The notes under the pieces were generated by a model. The model did no database searches. It saw nothing but the letters and a program-made list of their open reading frames with translations, and was not told the origin of the DNA. The translations under genes were made by a program, and so were the position numbers. From Candidatus Gastranaerophilales bacterium (lineage in GTDB: Bacteria > Cyanobacteriota > Vampirovibrionia > Gastranaerophilales > Gastranaerophilaceae): 64,000 nucleotides of DNA. Positions 7,701 to 16,490 of this stretch are shown piece after piece. The DNA lies in the NCBI GenBank assembly GCA_944324305.1, contig CALUVV010000009.1, positions 1 to 64,000 of the forward strand. The letters run 5' to 3'. Numbering within the stretch: position 1 is the first letter of the stretch; the number at the start of each line of letters is the position of its first letter.

Positions 7701-9582
7701 TTTGTACTCTGTTCATTATTTCTTCAAATTCTTTATCATCAAGAGTTTCTTTATCAAGCAGTTCTCTTGAAATTGCCTCAAGCATATCTCTGTTTTCGCT
7801 TAAAAGTTTTTTAGCTTCTTCGTATTTATTATCGACAATGCTTTTCATTTCTTCGTCGATTTCAAAAGCAACCTGCTCGGAGTAATCTCTCTGGTGTCCG
7901 AAATCTCTGCCCATAAATACATTTTCCTGATTTTTACCGTAAGCCATGTTGCCGAGTCTTTCTGACATACCCCACGCAGTAACCATTTTCCTTGCGATAT
8001 TTGTTACGTTAATAAGGTCTTGTGAAGCTCCCGTGCTTACTCTGTCTTTGCCGTAAACGATTTCTTCTGCGGCGCGTCCGCCTAATGATACCGTAATTTG
8101 TGCAAGAAGTTTTGCTTTATTGGTGTGAACTTTTTCATCTTTCGGCTTTGTCCAGGTTACACCGAGAGCGTAACCCCTCGGAATAATTGAAACTTTATGA
8201 AGTTCATCAGCATCTTTTAAAAGCTTTGCCAGAAGCGCATGACCTACTTCATGATATGATGTTAATTCTTTATCTTCATCAGTCATTACTTTGCTTTTCT
8301 TTTCAATACCTGCGATTACTCTGTCAATAGAATTATCAATATCGCTCATTGAGATTTTATCTTTGTTATTTCTTGCAGCAAGCAGAGCAGCTTCGTTGAG
8401 TAAATTCTGCAAATCGGCACCCGTAAAGCCCGGTGTACGTTTTGCAAGAGTTTTTAAATCAACTTCCGCATCCAGCTGCTTATTTTTTGCGTGAACTTTT
8501 AAAATTTGTTCTCTGCCCCTTACATCCGGAGCATTAATATAAATTTGTCTGTCAAATCTTCCCGGTCTTAATAATGCATTATCTAAAATGTCAGGTCTGT
8601 TAGTTGCGGCAATTACGATAATATTTGTGTTTTCGTCAAAACCGTCCATCTCAACAAGAAGCTGGTTTAATGTCTGTTCGCGTTCATCGTGTCCGCCACC
8701 CATACCTGCGCCTCTCTGGCGGCCTACGGCATCTATTTCATCAATGAATATAATACAAGGCTGGTGTTTTTTAGCCTGTTCAAACAAATCTCTTACACGG
8801 CTTGCACCTACACCTACAAACATTTCAACAAAATCGGAACCGCTGATTGAGAAAAACGGAACGCCCGCTTCACCGGCTACAGCTTTTGCCATTAATGTTT
8901 TACCTGTCCCCGGAGGGCCTACGAGAAGAACACCTTTCGGAATTCTTGCTCCTAATTTAATATATTTGTCACCGTTTTTCAAAAAGTCGACGATTTCTTC
9001 CAGTTCTTTTTTCTCCTCGTCTATGCCCGCAACATCTTTGAACGTTGTTTTAACCTTGCTGTCAAGAAGCATTTTTGCTTTGCTTTTTCCGAAAGACATT
9101 GCCTGTGAGCCGCCTGCCTGAATGCTTTTTGCCATAACCGCGAGGAATACCAGAAACAATATGGGCAGCAGTAAATAACTTAATACATTGCCGAGAGTTT
9201 TTGAGGATTCCGTTGCTCTGGTAATTTGGATTTCCGCATCCGAAGCATCCAGTTTTTTCATCAAATCAGGGTCAAACGCAGGAGTTAATACTTTATATTT
9301 CAAAGCCGGAGCTTTAGTTTCTGTTATACCGAAAGGATTATCCATAGACGGAGCTGCAGTTTTTTTTGTTTCTGCCTGAGGCTGGACTTTCGGTATTGCA
9401 ATTAAGAAGTCATCAGCTTTTTCTACTTTCTTAAATTCTCCTTTATCAAGTCTTTCAAGAAAATTTGAATATGAAATTTCTGATACCTTGGTAGCGGGAC
9501 CTGACAAAAATACCGATGATACAAACAGGAGTACAACTATTGCCAGTACTATGTACATTCCTGCGGATTGACTTTTATTCAT
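7684..9582 (-). CDS. ftsH: ATP-dependent zinc metalloprotease FtsH
   Basis: 632 residues, full length. Two membrane helices (about 8-27 and 134-152) flank a periplasmic domain, followed by an AAA+ domain with Walker A GPPGTGKT (222-229), Walker B IIFIDEID and the second region of homology RPGRFDRQ, then the peptidase domain with the zinc motif HEVGH (444-448). It degrades damaged or short-lived membrane and regulatory proteins. A GAGAGGT ribosome site precedes the start. It leads the unit containing the two CFeSP genes. Confidence 0.97.
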   Translation of the reverse strand: MNKSQSAGMYIVLAIVVLLFVSSVFLSGPATKVSEISYSNFLERLDKGEFKKVEKADDFLIAIPKVQPQAETKKTAAPSMDNPFGITETKAPALKYKVLTPAFDPDLMKKLDASDAEIQITRATESSKTLGNVLSYLLLPILFLVFLAVMAKSIQAGGSQAMSFGKSKAKMLLDSKVKTTFKDVAGIDEEKKELEEIVDFLKNGDKYIKLGARIPKGVLLVGPPGTGKTLMAKAVAGEAGVPFFSISGSDFVEMFVGVGASRVRDLFEQAKKHQPCIIFIDEIDAVGRQRGAGMGGGHDEREQTLNQLLVEMDGFDENTNIIVIAATNRPDILDNALLRPGRFDRQIYINAPDVRGREQILKVHAKNKQLDAEVDLKTLAKRTPGFTGADLQNLLNEAALLAARNNKDKISMSDIDNSIDRVIAGIEKKSKVMTDEDKELTSYHEVGHALLAKLLKDADELHKVSIIPRGYALGVTWTKPKDEKVHTNKAKLLAQITVSLGGRAAEEIVYGKDRVSTGASQDLINVTNIARKMVTAWGMSERLGNMAYGKNQENVFMGRDFGHQRDYSEQVAFEIDEEMKSIVDNKYEEAKKLLSENRDMLEAISRELLDKETLDDKEFEEIMNRVQSERQG

Positions 9583-9696
9583 TGGATGACCTCTCTCTTT
9601 CTATAAACGTATGCATATTATAACTTAAAAATTGAAAAATTTCTATACGTAAGAGGATTTAAAGATTTGTAAATAAAATTATTTGTTTTGAAATTA

Positions 9697-9730
9697 CTCT
9701 CTTAAATATTTTTTTATATAGGTAAGAGAG
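9697..9730 (+). promoter_or_regulatory. Inverted repeat covering the ribosome site of the next small gene
   Basis: CTCTCTTA (9697-9704) pairs with TAAGAGAG (9723-9730), leaving an 18-nt A/T-rich loop. The right arm contains the purine-rich ribosome site used by the ATG at 9738, so folding would hide it. Regulatory use is inference. Confidence 0.35.
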
Positions 9731-9737
9731 AGTGCAT

Positions 9738-9917
9738 ATGAAGATAATAAATTTTGAAGCTATTAAAGAAAAAGTCAACAAACTTGATGCTATGGCAAAT
9801 GTTGATATGACAAAACCTAACAGTATATTTCCTTATAAAGAGGATAAATCAGTCGCTGAAAAGATGCAGAAGTTTTTCGAAGTAGCGGATGGCGGAAATC
9901 CGTCATGGAATGTTTAG
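9738..9917 (+). CDS. Unassigned 59-residue protein
   Basis: The ATG at 9738 has a GAGAG ribosome site; an in-frame GTG six bases earlier is less likely. The small, charged protein (MKIINFEAIKEKVNKLDAMA...) has no signal peptide or membrane helix. It ends convergently against the exbD gene with a 4-nt overlap. No family recognised. Confidence 0.5.
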   Translation: MKIINFEAIKEKVNKLDAMANVDMTKPNSIFPYKEDKSVAEKMQKFFEVADGGNPSWNV

Positions 9918-10303
9918 ATTTCGTCAACTGAAATACTTGTAATTCCTGAATTTCTTGCGCTGTCCATTACTTTAACCATGGCACCGTGCGAAGATTCCGC
10001 GTCTGTTTTTATCATAAGTCCGTCAGGGTAATTTTGCGCCTGAGATTTTATTGCGCTTTCAAGTTTATCGGCAGAAATTTCTGTTCCCTCGAGATAAAAT
10101 CTGTCGCCCGCATCAACCGTTATTGTCATAATTTTTGTTTCTTTCTGCTGCTGCTCCTGCGCAACATTTTCGGGTACGGTAAGGTTTAATCCCTGCTGGT
10201 CAAGCATTGGAGCTATAACCATCATAATGATTAACAGTACCAGAAAAATATCTGTTAACGGAGTTATGTTGATTTCATTAAAAGTATCACGGTTTCTGCT
10301 CAT
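9914..10303 (-). CDS. exbD: ExbD/TolR family proton channel subunit (second copy)
   Basis: 129 residues: a short cytoplasmic start, one membrane helix in FNEINITPLTDIFLVLLIIMM with the conserved proton-carrying Asp, then a periplasmic domain. With ExbB it uses the proton motive force to energise TonB. It overlaps the other exbD by 4 nt (ATGA-type), so two ExbD proteins are made from the same operon, perhaps as a heteromer. Confidence 0.9.
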   Translation of the reverse strand: MSRNRDTFNEINITPLTDIFLVLLIIMMVIAPMLDQQGLNLTVPENVAQEQQQKETKIMTITVDAGDRFYLEGTEISADKLESAIKSQAQNYPDGLMIKTDAESSHGAMVKVMDSARNSGITSISVDEI

Positions 10304-10845
10304 TTTTGTTTTTTCTCCAGATCCTTTTGTTCTTTTTTGCTTAAAGGTTCTCCTGCAACGATTAATTTTTTATACTCGGCATCCTGCGCCGCATTCATAA
10401 TTTCCATTATTTTTGCGCTTTTAACTTTTTCGTCGGCCTTAACCACAAGTTCGGGTTTTTCAAGCTGTGCTTTTAAAGTTGCAAGCTCGTTTGTTAAATT
10501 TTCGTCAGTTACGGGAGTACCGTTAAGATACATTTTTCCTTCTTTGGTTACGGAGACGGTTGCGTTTTTCTGCTCAATGGAAATTCCGCTGTTAATCTCA
10601 GGTATCGTAATGGAACTGTCATTGGATTGGAAAGTCGGAGCCACAACCATCATAATGATTAACAGTACTAAGAAAATGTCCGTTAACGGTGTTATATTAA
10701 TTTCTGTAAAAAGAGCATCTTTGCCCTTATTGGTTTTCATTGCCATTTTTTTTACACAGCTTACGGGTCTGCATAAGCCGCCTTTCGTAGATTTTGTTTT
10801 TACTTTCTTATTTTTTGTATTAGAGGCTTTATCCGGTTTATGCAC
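10300..10845 (-). CDS. exbD: ExbD/TolR family proton channel subunit with long basic N-terminus
   Basis: The core FTEINITPLTDIFLVLLIIMMVVAP matches ExbD, including the membrane Asp. The GTG start at 10845 is supported by a GAGGA ribosome site 8 nt upstream and gives a 181-residue protein with about 45 Lys-rich cytoplasmic residues before the helix. An internal ATG about 34 residues in would give a normal length but lacks a ribosome site. It sits 26 nt after exbB. Confidence 0.87.
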   Translation of the reverse strand: MHKPDKASNTKNKKVKTKSTKGGLCRPVSCVKKMAMKTNKGKDALFTEINITPLTDIFLVLLIIMMVVAPTFQSNDSSITIPEINSGISIEQKNATVSVTKEGKMYLNGTPVTDENLTNELATLKAQLEKPELVVKADEKVKSAKIMEIMNAAQDAEYKKLIVAGEPLSKKEQKDLEKKQK

Positions 10846-10871
10846 TCGGATAATCCTCGCATCTGTTTTGC

Positions 10872-11519
10872 TTATAGCGATATATTTGCATTTGAAGGTG
10901 TTGTTGATTCATCGTTTGAATCTACAAAGCTTAAGAATAACAATTTGATTAACTGGAAGTCATCTTCGTAGCGTTTAACTATAGATTGGAAAGAGTTATA
11001 GAAAATAACCGCAACAATCGCAACGCCTAAACCGAAAGCGGTAGCAATCAATGCTGACGCAATACCTGATGCAACGGCCGCAGACTGATTGCCTTGTGCC
11101 GCCAAATCCTGGAATGTAAAAAGAATTCTTACAACTGTGCCGAACAAACCTAAGAACGGTGCAACACCGCCGATTGTACCAAGAATTGTTAAATGGCTTT
11201 CAAGTTTTCTTGCTGCTAATGATGCAGCGATGTCAAATGAACGTGAAAAACCGTTTTTTTGTTCAGAAAAAATTCTGACTGCTTCTTCCGTTACTTCTCC
11301 GATAACACCGCCGCATTGTACTGCAAGATTTTGAGCTCCGTCAAGATTATTCTTAACAAGTTCTTTTTGCAGTCTCGGAATAAACAGCACAACATCTCTC
11401 TTATTTTTCTTATAAAAAGAAAATCTGTTGATAACAACGCCTACAACAAGGATTGAGCATACCAAGATAGGTAATAATACCGGCCAATCCATTTGAATTG
11501 AATGTAATAATAGTTCCAT
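10872..11519 (-). CDS. exbB: ExbB/TolQ family proton channel protein
   Basis: 215 residues with three membrane helices. The family core is clear: LTILGTIGGVAPFLGLFGTVVRILFTF followed by GIASALIATAFGLGVAIVAVIFYN. It forms the pentameric proton channel that surrounds ExbD. The ATG is preceded by AGAGGA. It sits between tonB and the two exbD genes, forming one energy-transduction operon. TonB presence favours ExbB over TolQ. Confidence 0.9.
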   Translation of the reverse strand: MELLLHSIQMDWPVLLPILVCSILVVGVVINRFSFYKKNKRDVVLFIPRLQKELVKNNLDGAQNLAVQCGGVIGEVTEEAVRIFSEQKNGFSRSFDIAASLAARKLESHLTILGTIGGVAPFLGLFGTVVRILFTFQDLAAQGNQSAAVASGIASALIATAFGLGVAIVAVIFYNSFQSIVKRYEDDFQLIKLLFLSFVDSNDESTTPSNANISL

Positions 11520-11554
11520 AGTTTTTATCCTCTTTTATTAATGTGTTTTGCTTT

Positions 11555-12745
11555 TTAATATCCTGACGCTCCAAATACGTTGTAATCAAACGTAAATTGA
11601 ATATCAATACTTTGTCCTTTGAATTCTGCAGGCAGCGGTCTGAAAGGCGCGGTTGCCTGAACTGCATTTATTGCCGCTTTGTCGGCTCCGGGAAGTCCTG
11701 AAGATTTAAATACGCTGCAGGAAAGAAGTCTTCCGTCTTTCGCAATTTTGAAAAGCAGGACTACGCGTTTGCTTTCGTTTCCTTTTGGCGGATCCCAGTT
11801 CATTTTGATGCGTCTTTGAAGTTCTCTCATATAAGGTCCGAAATCAGGTTCTCTTATTGCATCAATACCAGGTCTGCCGTTCGGATTACCCGGTCCGGGA
11901 TTTCCGTATCCGCCTGTTCCGCCGCCGCCGCTTTTAGCAAGCTTGCTTCCTGCTCCTCCGGTTGGTGCAAGAGAGGGTGCGGGGGCGTATCTTCCGCTTC
12001 CGGCAGATGAACTTCCGCCTGCTCCGCCGCCTTTGGCCAATGCACCGGACCCGCTTATCGGTCCTGTTGTGTATCTTCCCGAACCTGTTCCGCCTTTCGG
12101 TACCGGTACCGTAAATGAAGATGACGGCTTTGCCGTTGGTCTCGGTGTTGTCGGCGGTTTTAACGACGGACGTGCTGTCGGAGGCGCGGGTTTAGCCTGT
12201 TGAGGTTTCTTAGGCCCCGGTGCGGCTTGCTGCGCCGGCTTTTTGGGTGCAGGTGTCTGCGCCTGCTGTGTAACCTGTTTAACTATTTTCTGCAAAGGAT
12301 TTTGCTGTTGTGCGGGCTGTTTCGGCGCTGCCTGTTTAGGAGCTGGTTTTGAAGCCTGTTTGGGTGCTCCGGGAGCCGGAGAAGGCATTGAAACCTTTCT
12401 TGTCGGGTCGTGGTGGCCGCCTGCACGTGAATTTATATCAGCACGATAAGGAGTTTTTTTGTTAATTGGAGTTTCCTCTTTATCAACAAGTACAAATTCA
12501 ATATCATTCATTTTGGGTTTCGGCTTTTCAAAGATTTTGAATGTAATGCCCATTAATGAAAGGATTAAGACGATTAAAGCCCAAACACCAACTGCTGTCG
12601 GGTGAAGAACAGCCGAAATCAAAATTGATTTTTTTAAGCTTATTTCTTCATCGTCTTTCAAGACAGCAGGTGTTACATAACTTGACTTTTCATCAAGATC
12701 ATCGTCTTCTATAAAATTATCTGTATATTTTCCCAATAATGACAT
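11555..12745 (-). CDS. tonB: TonB-like energy transducer with long Pro/Gly/Gln linker
   Basis: 396 residues: a cytoplasmic N-terminus of ~40 residues, one membrane helix (about 44-70), a very long Pro/Ala/Gln/Lys- and Gly/Ser-rich periplasmic linker, and a C-terminal TonB domain (about 310-396) with MRELQRRIKMNWDPPKGNESKRVVLLFKIAKDGRL pattern. TonB passes inner-membrane energy to outer-membrane transporters, for example for corrinoids or iron chelates. The linker explains the locally higher GC content. First gene of the tonB-exbB-exbD-exbD operon. Confidence 0.87.
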   Translation of the reverse strand: MSLLGKYTDNFIEDDDLDEKSSYVTPAVLKDDEEISLKKSILISAVLHPTAVGVWALIVLILSLMGITFKIFEKPKPKMNDIEFVLVDKEETPINKKTPYRADINSRAGGHHDPTRKVSMPSPAPGAPKQASKPAPKQAAPKQPAQQQNPLQKIVKQVTQQAQTPAPKKPAQQAAPGPKKPQQAKPAPPTARPSLKPPTTPRPTAKPSSSFTVPVPKGGTGSGRYTTGPISGSGALAKGGGAGGSSSAGSGRYAPAPSLAPTGGAGSKLAKSGGGGTGGYGNPGPGNPNGRPGIDAIREPDFGPYMRELQRRIKMNWDPPKGNESKRVVLLFKIAKDGRLLSCSVFKSSGLPGADKAAINAVQATAPFRPLPAEFKGQSIDIQFTFDYNVFGASGY

Positions 12746-12759
12746 TCTTTTTTCTTTTT

Positions 12760-12778
12760 ATACAGTTTTTGGCTGTAT
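12760..12778. promoter_or_regulatory. Inverted repeat upstream of tonB
   Basis: ATACAG-N7-CTGTAT lies 15-33 nt upstream of the tonB start. It could be a small operator or an mRNA hairpin; nothing else identifies its regulator. Confidence 0.3.
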
Positions 12779-12849
12779 TGCTCCCCTATCTTTATCTAAT
12801 CGCTTTATAATTCTATTTTAAAACAAAAATAAAATTATTACCCGATTTG

Positions 12850-13593
12850 CTAGTAATTGTTATTAAACATTGCGGGGTTAACGGTAATCGGTTGGGTAAG
12901 TACAAGTTCAATCGCTGAATTAGCAGGGATTTCAACATCATTACCTTTATCCCAAAGTGATTTTACAAGCCCGCCGCCGGCACCTACTGCAGTGGCAAGA
13001 GCTGTACCTTTACCTATATCGCCGCCCGCAAGCGGTGAGATTATAACTCCGGCAAGAGCACCTGCACCTGCGCCTACGGCAACATCTTTACCGTAATCTT
13101 TTGCAACATCAAGTTTTGTGCCGCCGACTAATACGCCTGTATTATCAGTTGTTTTTACAACTGCTGAAATCGGAATTTGAATACCGTAAGGAGTTACGAT
13201 TTGAGTAAATCTCAAAAGCAGTTTGCCGTTCATACTTCCATGTTTGGCTTTGGAAACTTCAAGCACTGTTCCTGTAACAGAGCTGCCTGCAGGGGCTACT
13301 AAATTCCCGTTATAATAAAAGTCAGAACCTAATGCAAGTGTTACATTTTGACCCAATGTCAGGTTAGCGGAACTCAAAGGGGTTGTTACTACGGCAGGAA
13401 TTTTTTGTCCCGCCGGAACTGTTACTACACTGCCTTTAAGGGTTTGGTTACCGCTTACCGTTTGAGTTGGATAATAATTTTGCTGATATAACGGTGCCGG
13501 ATTATGCTGGCTGTAACCAAAATTCGGTGCAGCAAATGCAATACCCGAAGTTAATACCATTGCGGTCAAAACTAATCCTAATTTTTTGTTCAT
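12850..13593 (-). CDS. Exported beta-rich protein with glycine-zipper segment
   Basis: 247 residues with signal peptide MNKKLGLVLTAMVLTSGIAFA. The mature part has VPAGQKIPAVVTTPLSS ... LVAPAGSSVTGTVLEV ... KLLLRFTQIVTPYGIQIP, a layout that recalls the C-terminal beta domain of VirB10/TrbI proteins, followed by a Gly/Ala-rich zipper (VAVGAGAGALAGVIISPLAG). It aligns with the neighbouring gene at 13645, so the two are paralogues. AAGGAGAAAGG ribosome site. Probably periplasmic or outer-membrane; the function is unknown and the VirB10 likeness is weak. Confidence 0.6.
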   Translation of the reverse strand: MNKKLGLVLTAMVLTSGIAFAAPNFGYSQHNPAPLYQQNYYPTQTVSGNQTLKGSVVTVPAGQKIPAVVTTPLSSANLTLGQNVTLALGSDFYYNGNLVAPAGSSVTGTVLEVSKAKHGSMNGKLLLRFTQIVTPYGIQIPISAVVKTTDNTGVLVGGTKLDVAKDYGKDVAVGAGAGALAGVIISPLAGGDIGKGTALATAVGAGGGLVKSLWDKGNDVEIPANSAIELVLTQPITVNPAMFNNNY

Positions 13594-13644
13594 AATCTGC
13601 CTTTCTCCTTATTTATATTATTGTATTTTACAATTTATATTAAG

Positions 13645-14229
13645 TCAATTTGTTACGGTATGAGTTATTTCGGCGGGTGCGGTAAGCATTATAATCTCAT
13701 TTGAACCTGACGGTATTATTGTATGTGTCCCCATTTTTCTTTCTCCCGAAGGACGCAGCTGAATAGTTGTTCTTTTTACTCTTTGCTGTCTTTGCGCCAT
13801 ACCTATATATTTTGAAGGCTCGGAAATTCCGCCTCCGAACACGTTGTTATTTGATGTGTAAAGATAACCTTGAACGGGAACTTCAAAACCGTCAGAATAA
13901 ATCATTTTGGTTATTTTTATTTTCATAGCCGCATTTGTACCGATAACGGGTGCGTTTATTTTTTCTATATAGCCGTAAAATTCCGTATCCTTCGGTACGA
14001 CGTCCGTTTCATGGATATATAAATCATTTGTGGCAATAAATTTTACTTTATAACCTTCGGAACAGGTTTGTGTTGAAATTTCCTGAGTATTCATTACGGG
14101 AATAAAGGTTCCCTGAGGGATTGTAATTACATGATAATCACGTAATTCAAGCTGAACATTCGGAAGCTGCTCCGCTTGAGCCTGCGGTATAAATAATAAC
14201 ATTCCAACTAACACGAGTAATTTTTTCAT
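13645..14229 (-). CDS. Exported beta-rich protein, paralogue of the 12850 gene
   Basis: 194 residues with signal peptide MKKLLVLVGMLLFIPQAQA. ITIPQGTFIPVMNTQEIST ... DVVPKDTEFYGYIEKI ... MKIKITKMIYSDGFEVPVQGYL lines up with the same segments of the 12850 protein, but the glycine zipper is absent. The start codon has no ribosome site and lies 7 nt after a TATAAT box, so its mRNA is probably leaderless. Function unknown. Confidence 0.6.
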   Translation of the reverse strand: MKKLLVLVGMLLFIPQAQAEQLPNVQLELRDYHVITIPQGTFIPVMNTQEISTQTCSEGYKVKFIATNDLYIHETDVVPKDTEFYGYIEKINAPVIGTNAAMKIKITKMIYSDGFEVPVQGYLYTSNNNVFGGGISEPSKYIGMAQRQQRVKRTTIQLRPSGERKMGTHTIIPSGSNEIIMLTAPAEITHTVTN

Positions 14230-14236
14230 AATTTAT

Positions 14237-14264
14237 ATTATAACAGTTTTTTCGCTATTATCAA
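14237..14264 (-). promoter_or_regulatory. Promoter placed for a leaderless mRNA
   Basis: On the minus strand: TTGATA (14264-14259), 16-nt spacer, TATAAT (14242-14237), then 7 nt to the ATG at 14229. No ribosome site lies in between. Confidence 0.7.
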
Positions 14265-14385
14265 TATAACGATATTCAAAAAGCTTTGTTCATTTTATTA
14301 CAAATGTAAACATTTTAAATATTCATGCAATTTTTACGGAAAAAATTACTTTATATAAATGTAGTGTAGTAAAAGGTGAATTATT

Positions 14386-15021
14386 GTGTTCAGTGCAGTA
14401 GCATCAGGAATATTTGCATATCGTAATGCCGACAAAACCAAAAACGGTGAAATCGGAAGAAGTGCCGTAACTTTAGGGCAGACCGCAGGTCTTGTTCAGG
14501 AAGTAGCTAAATATGACGGAGTTGCGGCTAATACTGCCCGCAGTGCACTGAGTGTATTTTCTGACCTTGCAAAACAAAATAAAGCTTTTGAGTATGCGGG
14601 TAAAGTTACGCAATTTGCAGTAAACAATGTAAACCCGCTGATTTGCGCATCAGGTGTTGTTAAAACCGCAATGGCGGATGATAAAGTTAAAACCGGTATA
14701 ACCGAGGCTGCCGCATTATCGGCAATGTTTGCGGGAGAAGGACTTATAAAGCTTCATTACGATAAAGCAGCAAACTCTAAGGCGGTAAAAGATGCTATAA
14801 CAAAAATGTCTAATACCGTAGTTGTAAAGCCTGTGTTTGAATACCTTGAAAAAAACAAACTTGGCGGGAAAGTCGGAGCCGTAATTAAAGGACTTGCTTT
14901 TGTGGGCGGTTCAATGGCATCTTATTCCGTAGGGCAAAAATTTGGCGGCGGTATTGCAAACCGCGTTGAGGCAAATTTGGGTTTAAAAAAGACCGGTCAA
15001 AAAATCAATCACATGACTTAA
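14386..15021 (+). CDS. Unassigned 211-residue Ala/Gly-rich protein
   Basis: GTG start with an AAAGGTGA ribosome site. It is rich in Ala, Gly, Lys and Val, with weak hydrophobic stretches (GKVGAVIKGLAFVGGSMASYSVGQKFGGG) but no signal peptide. No domain recognised. It resembles the 50590 protein in composition (a short Gly/Ala hydrophobic segment with Lys-rich flanks), but I could not align them. Confidence 0.5.
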   Translation: MFSAVASGIFAYRNADKTKNGEIGRSAVTLGQTAGLVQEVAKYDGVAANTARSALSVFSDLAKQNKAFEYAGKVTQFAVNNVNPLICASGVVKTAMADDKVKTGITEAAALSAMFAGEGLIKLHYDKAANSKAVKDAITKMSNTVVVKPVFEYLEKNKLGGKVGAVIKGLAFVGGSMASYSVGQKFGGGIANRVEANLGLKKTGQKINHMT

Positions 15022-15027
15022 GAACTT

Positions 15028-15049
15028 TTATAACATAATGTGTTATAAT
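15028..15049 (+). promoter_or_regulatory. Inverted repeat with embedded -10 box before the SpoIID gene
   Basis: TTATAACA (15028-15035) and TGTTATAA (15041-15048) are perfect 8-bp arms around TAATG. The right arm overlaps a TATAAT box (15044-15049) 7 nt before the GTG start at 15057, with no ribosome site. This is both a likely leaderless promoter and a possible operator. No clear -35 box. Confidence 0.5.
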
Positions 15050-15056
15050 AAATTGT

Positions 15057-15929
15057 GTGAAGAAGATTGTATTACTGTTTTCAATTTTTTTATTAAACGT
15101 TTTTTTTGCAAGTCCTTGTTTTGCAATCAAAATAGGACTGCAGACTGATACGGCTTCTTCTGCCATAGGTACATCCGTTAAGGGAACAATTATTGACGCA
15201 AATACAAATCATACTATTTGCGATTTGGAGGCGATGAAGGGATATGAAATAAAACCTTACCATAACCTTATGGCAATACTTTACAACGGCACCTATTACA
15301 AAATAAATTCCGATAATATAGTAATAAAAACACAGTCTCCCGGCTTTGTAAGTGCAAAAGGCAAATGGTACCGCGGAATTATAATGATACAGAATAAAAA
15401 CGGTAAATTGACGGTTATCAATAATGTTCCGCTTGAAGATTACATAAAAGGCGTCGTTCCGTCGGAAATGCCCTCAAGCTGGGCTGCGGAAGCTCATAAA
15501 GCTCAGGCTATTGCCGCCAGAAGCTATGCTCTTGCAAATCTCGGCAAACGGGCAAGATACGGCTATGATTTAAAGGATACGCCTGAGGACCAGGCTTACG
15601 GCGGAGCTTCCAAAGAAACTCCCGATACTAATTATGCTGTCGAGCAGACAAAAGGAATTGTGCTTACTTATAATATGAAAGTTATAAATGCCTATTACTC
15701 GGCGTCCGCAGGCGGGCAGACAAATGTTGACAGCTGGGGCGGAAGCCTTCCTTATTTACGTTCTGTTCCGTCCTTTGACGATAATGTGAAAAAAAACGGA
15801 CATGGCGTAGGGATGTCTCAGCATGGGGCAAATAATCTCGCAAAACAAGGCTACAATGCATATCAAATTTTGCAATATTTCTATAAAGACGTGAAATTTG
15901 CAAGAGTTAATCCCCAGTCTTATAATTAG
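15057..15929 (+). CDS. SpoIID/LytB domain exported protein
   Basis: 290 residues with signal peptide. The SpoIID core is clear: NNVPLEDYIKGVVPSEMPSSWAAEAHKAQAIAARSYAL, DQAYGG, NAYYSASAGGQT and GHGVGMSQHGA. SpoIID is a lytic transglycosylase acting on stem-peptide-free glycan in spore formers; homologues in non-sporulating bacteria, including cyanobacteria, are thought to remodel peptidoglycan. The middle region is shorter than in Bacillus. GTG start, probably leaderless. It has its own transcript. Confidence 0.85.
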   Translation: MKKIVLLFSIFLLNVFFASPCFAIKIGLQTDTASSAIGTSVKGTIIDANTNHTICDLEAMKGYEIKPYHNLMAILYNGTYYKINSDNIVIKTQSPGFVSAKGKWYRGIIMIQNKNGKLTVINNVPLEDYIKGVVPSEMPSSWAAEAHKAQAIAARSYALANLGKRARYGYDLKDTPEDQAYGGASKETPDTNYAVEQTKGIVLTYNMKVINAYYSASAGGQTNVDSWGGSLPYLRSVPSFDDNVKKNGHGVGMSQHGANNLAKQGYNAYQILQYFYKDVKFARVNPQSYN

Positions 15930-16021
15930 CAAAAACTCTTGCAATTCGGGTATTTTATCTGCTTTACCACCCCGAAACTCAATGTATATTTTAAATTTAT
16001 TATAATTTTTTTGAAAAATAC

Positions 16022-16049
16022 TTGCCAAATTTAAATAAAATGCTATAAT
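16022..16049 (+). promoter_or_regulatory. Promoter of the HU gene
   Basis: TTGCCA (16022-16027), 16-nt spacer, TATAAT (16044-16049). This implies a 5' leader of about 70 nt before the HU start. Confidence 0.65.
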
Positions 16050-16126
16050 AATCTTTGTCGAAACATAAGCATGCGGAGAGAGAATGGTTTCAATTACTGT
16101 ATGCGCAAGGTAAAAGGAGGTTCATA

Positions 16127-16399
16127 ATGAACAAAGAAGAATTAGTAAAAGAAGTATCAAAGAAAGCAAAAGTTTCTCAAAAAGCTACTGCTGACATCAT
16201 TGCAGCTACTTTAGAAACTATCGAAAAAACTGTTTCAAAAGGTAAAAAAGTTACATTAGTAGGTTTCGGAACATTCGAACCGCGCAAAAGAGCTGCAAGA
16301 ACAGGCAGAAACCCTCAAACTGGCGCTCCTTTGAAAATTGCTGCTAAAACAGTTCCTGCTTTCTCAGCCGGTAAAAAATTCAAAGAACTTGTTAAATAG
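16127..16399 (+). CDS. hup: DNA-binding protein HU
   Basis: 90 residues, the normal HU length when started at the ATG at 16127, which has a strong AAAGGAGG site; the frame is open further upstream but that part is the leader. It contains MNKEELVKEVSKKAKVSQKA, VTLVGFGTFEPRKRAARTGRNPQTGAPL and the DNA-binding arm. HU bends DNA and organises the nucleoid as a dimer. Monocistronic, with its own promoter and terminator. Confidence 0.96.
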   Translation: MNKEELVKEVSKKAKVSQKATADIIAATLETIEKTVSKGKKVTLVGFGTFEPRKRAARTGRNPQTGAPLKIAAKTVPAFSAGKKFKELVK

Positions 16400-16417
16400 G
16401 AGCGTAGCCGCTCCACC
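16399..16417 (+). repeat. Short palindromic intergenic element (copy 1)
   Basis: GGAGCGTAGCCGCTCCACC begins at the last base of the HU stop codon. A near copy (GGAGCGTGCCGCTCCACC) begins one base after a TAG stop at 26500. The inner part can form a GGAGCG/CGCTCC hairpin. It is GC-rich in an AT-rich background. Confidence 0.6.
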
Positions 16418-16460
16418 CGTCAAATAAGTCTTTAATGAATTTTACGGGTTATTTTCAAAA

Positions 16461-16490
16461 GCAGAGTTTGAAAACAACTCTGCTTTTTTA
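16461..16490 (+). terminator. Terminator between HU and rsmD (probably bidirectional)
   Basis: GCAGAGTT-N7-AACTCTGC followed by TTTTTTA on the plus strand. Read from the other side it is followed by TTTT, so it can also stop rsmD transcripts, whose stop codon lies within it. Confidence 0.85.

Noticed and set aside
8588-9121. A 177-residue open frame opposite ftsH
   Set aside because: It is the antisense of the conserved AAA domain and has no features of its own.
11855-12420. High-GC segment of tonB as transferred DNA
   Set aside because: The GC rise follows from Pro, Gly and Ala codons in the TonB linker; flanking parts of the gene have normal composition.
15952-15985. TTCGGG...CCCGAA as terminator of the SpoIID gene
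   Set aside because: The stem is only 6 bp with a loop of about 20 nt and no T-run follows.
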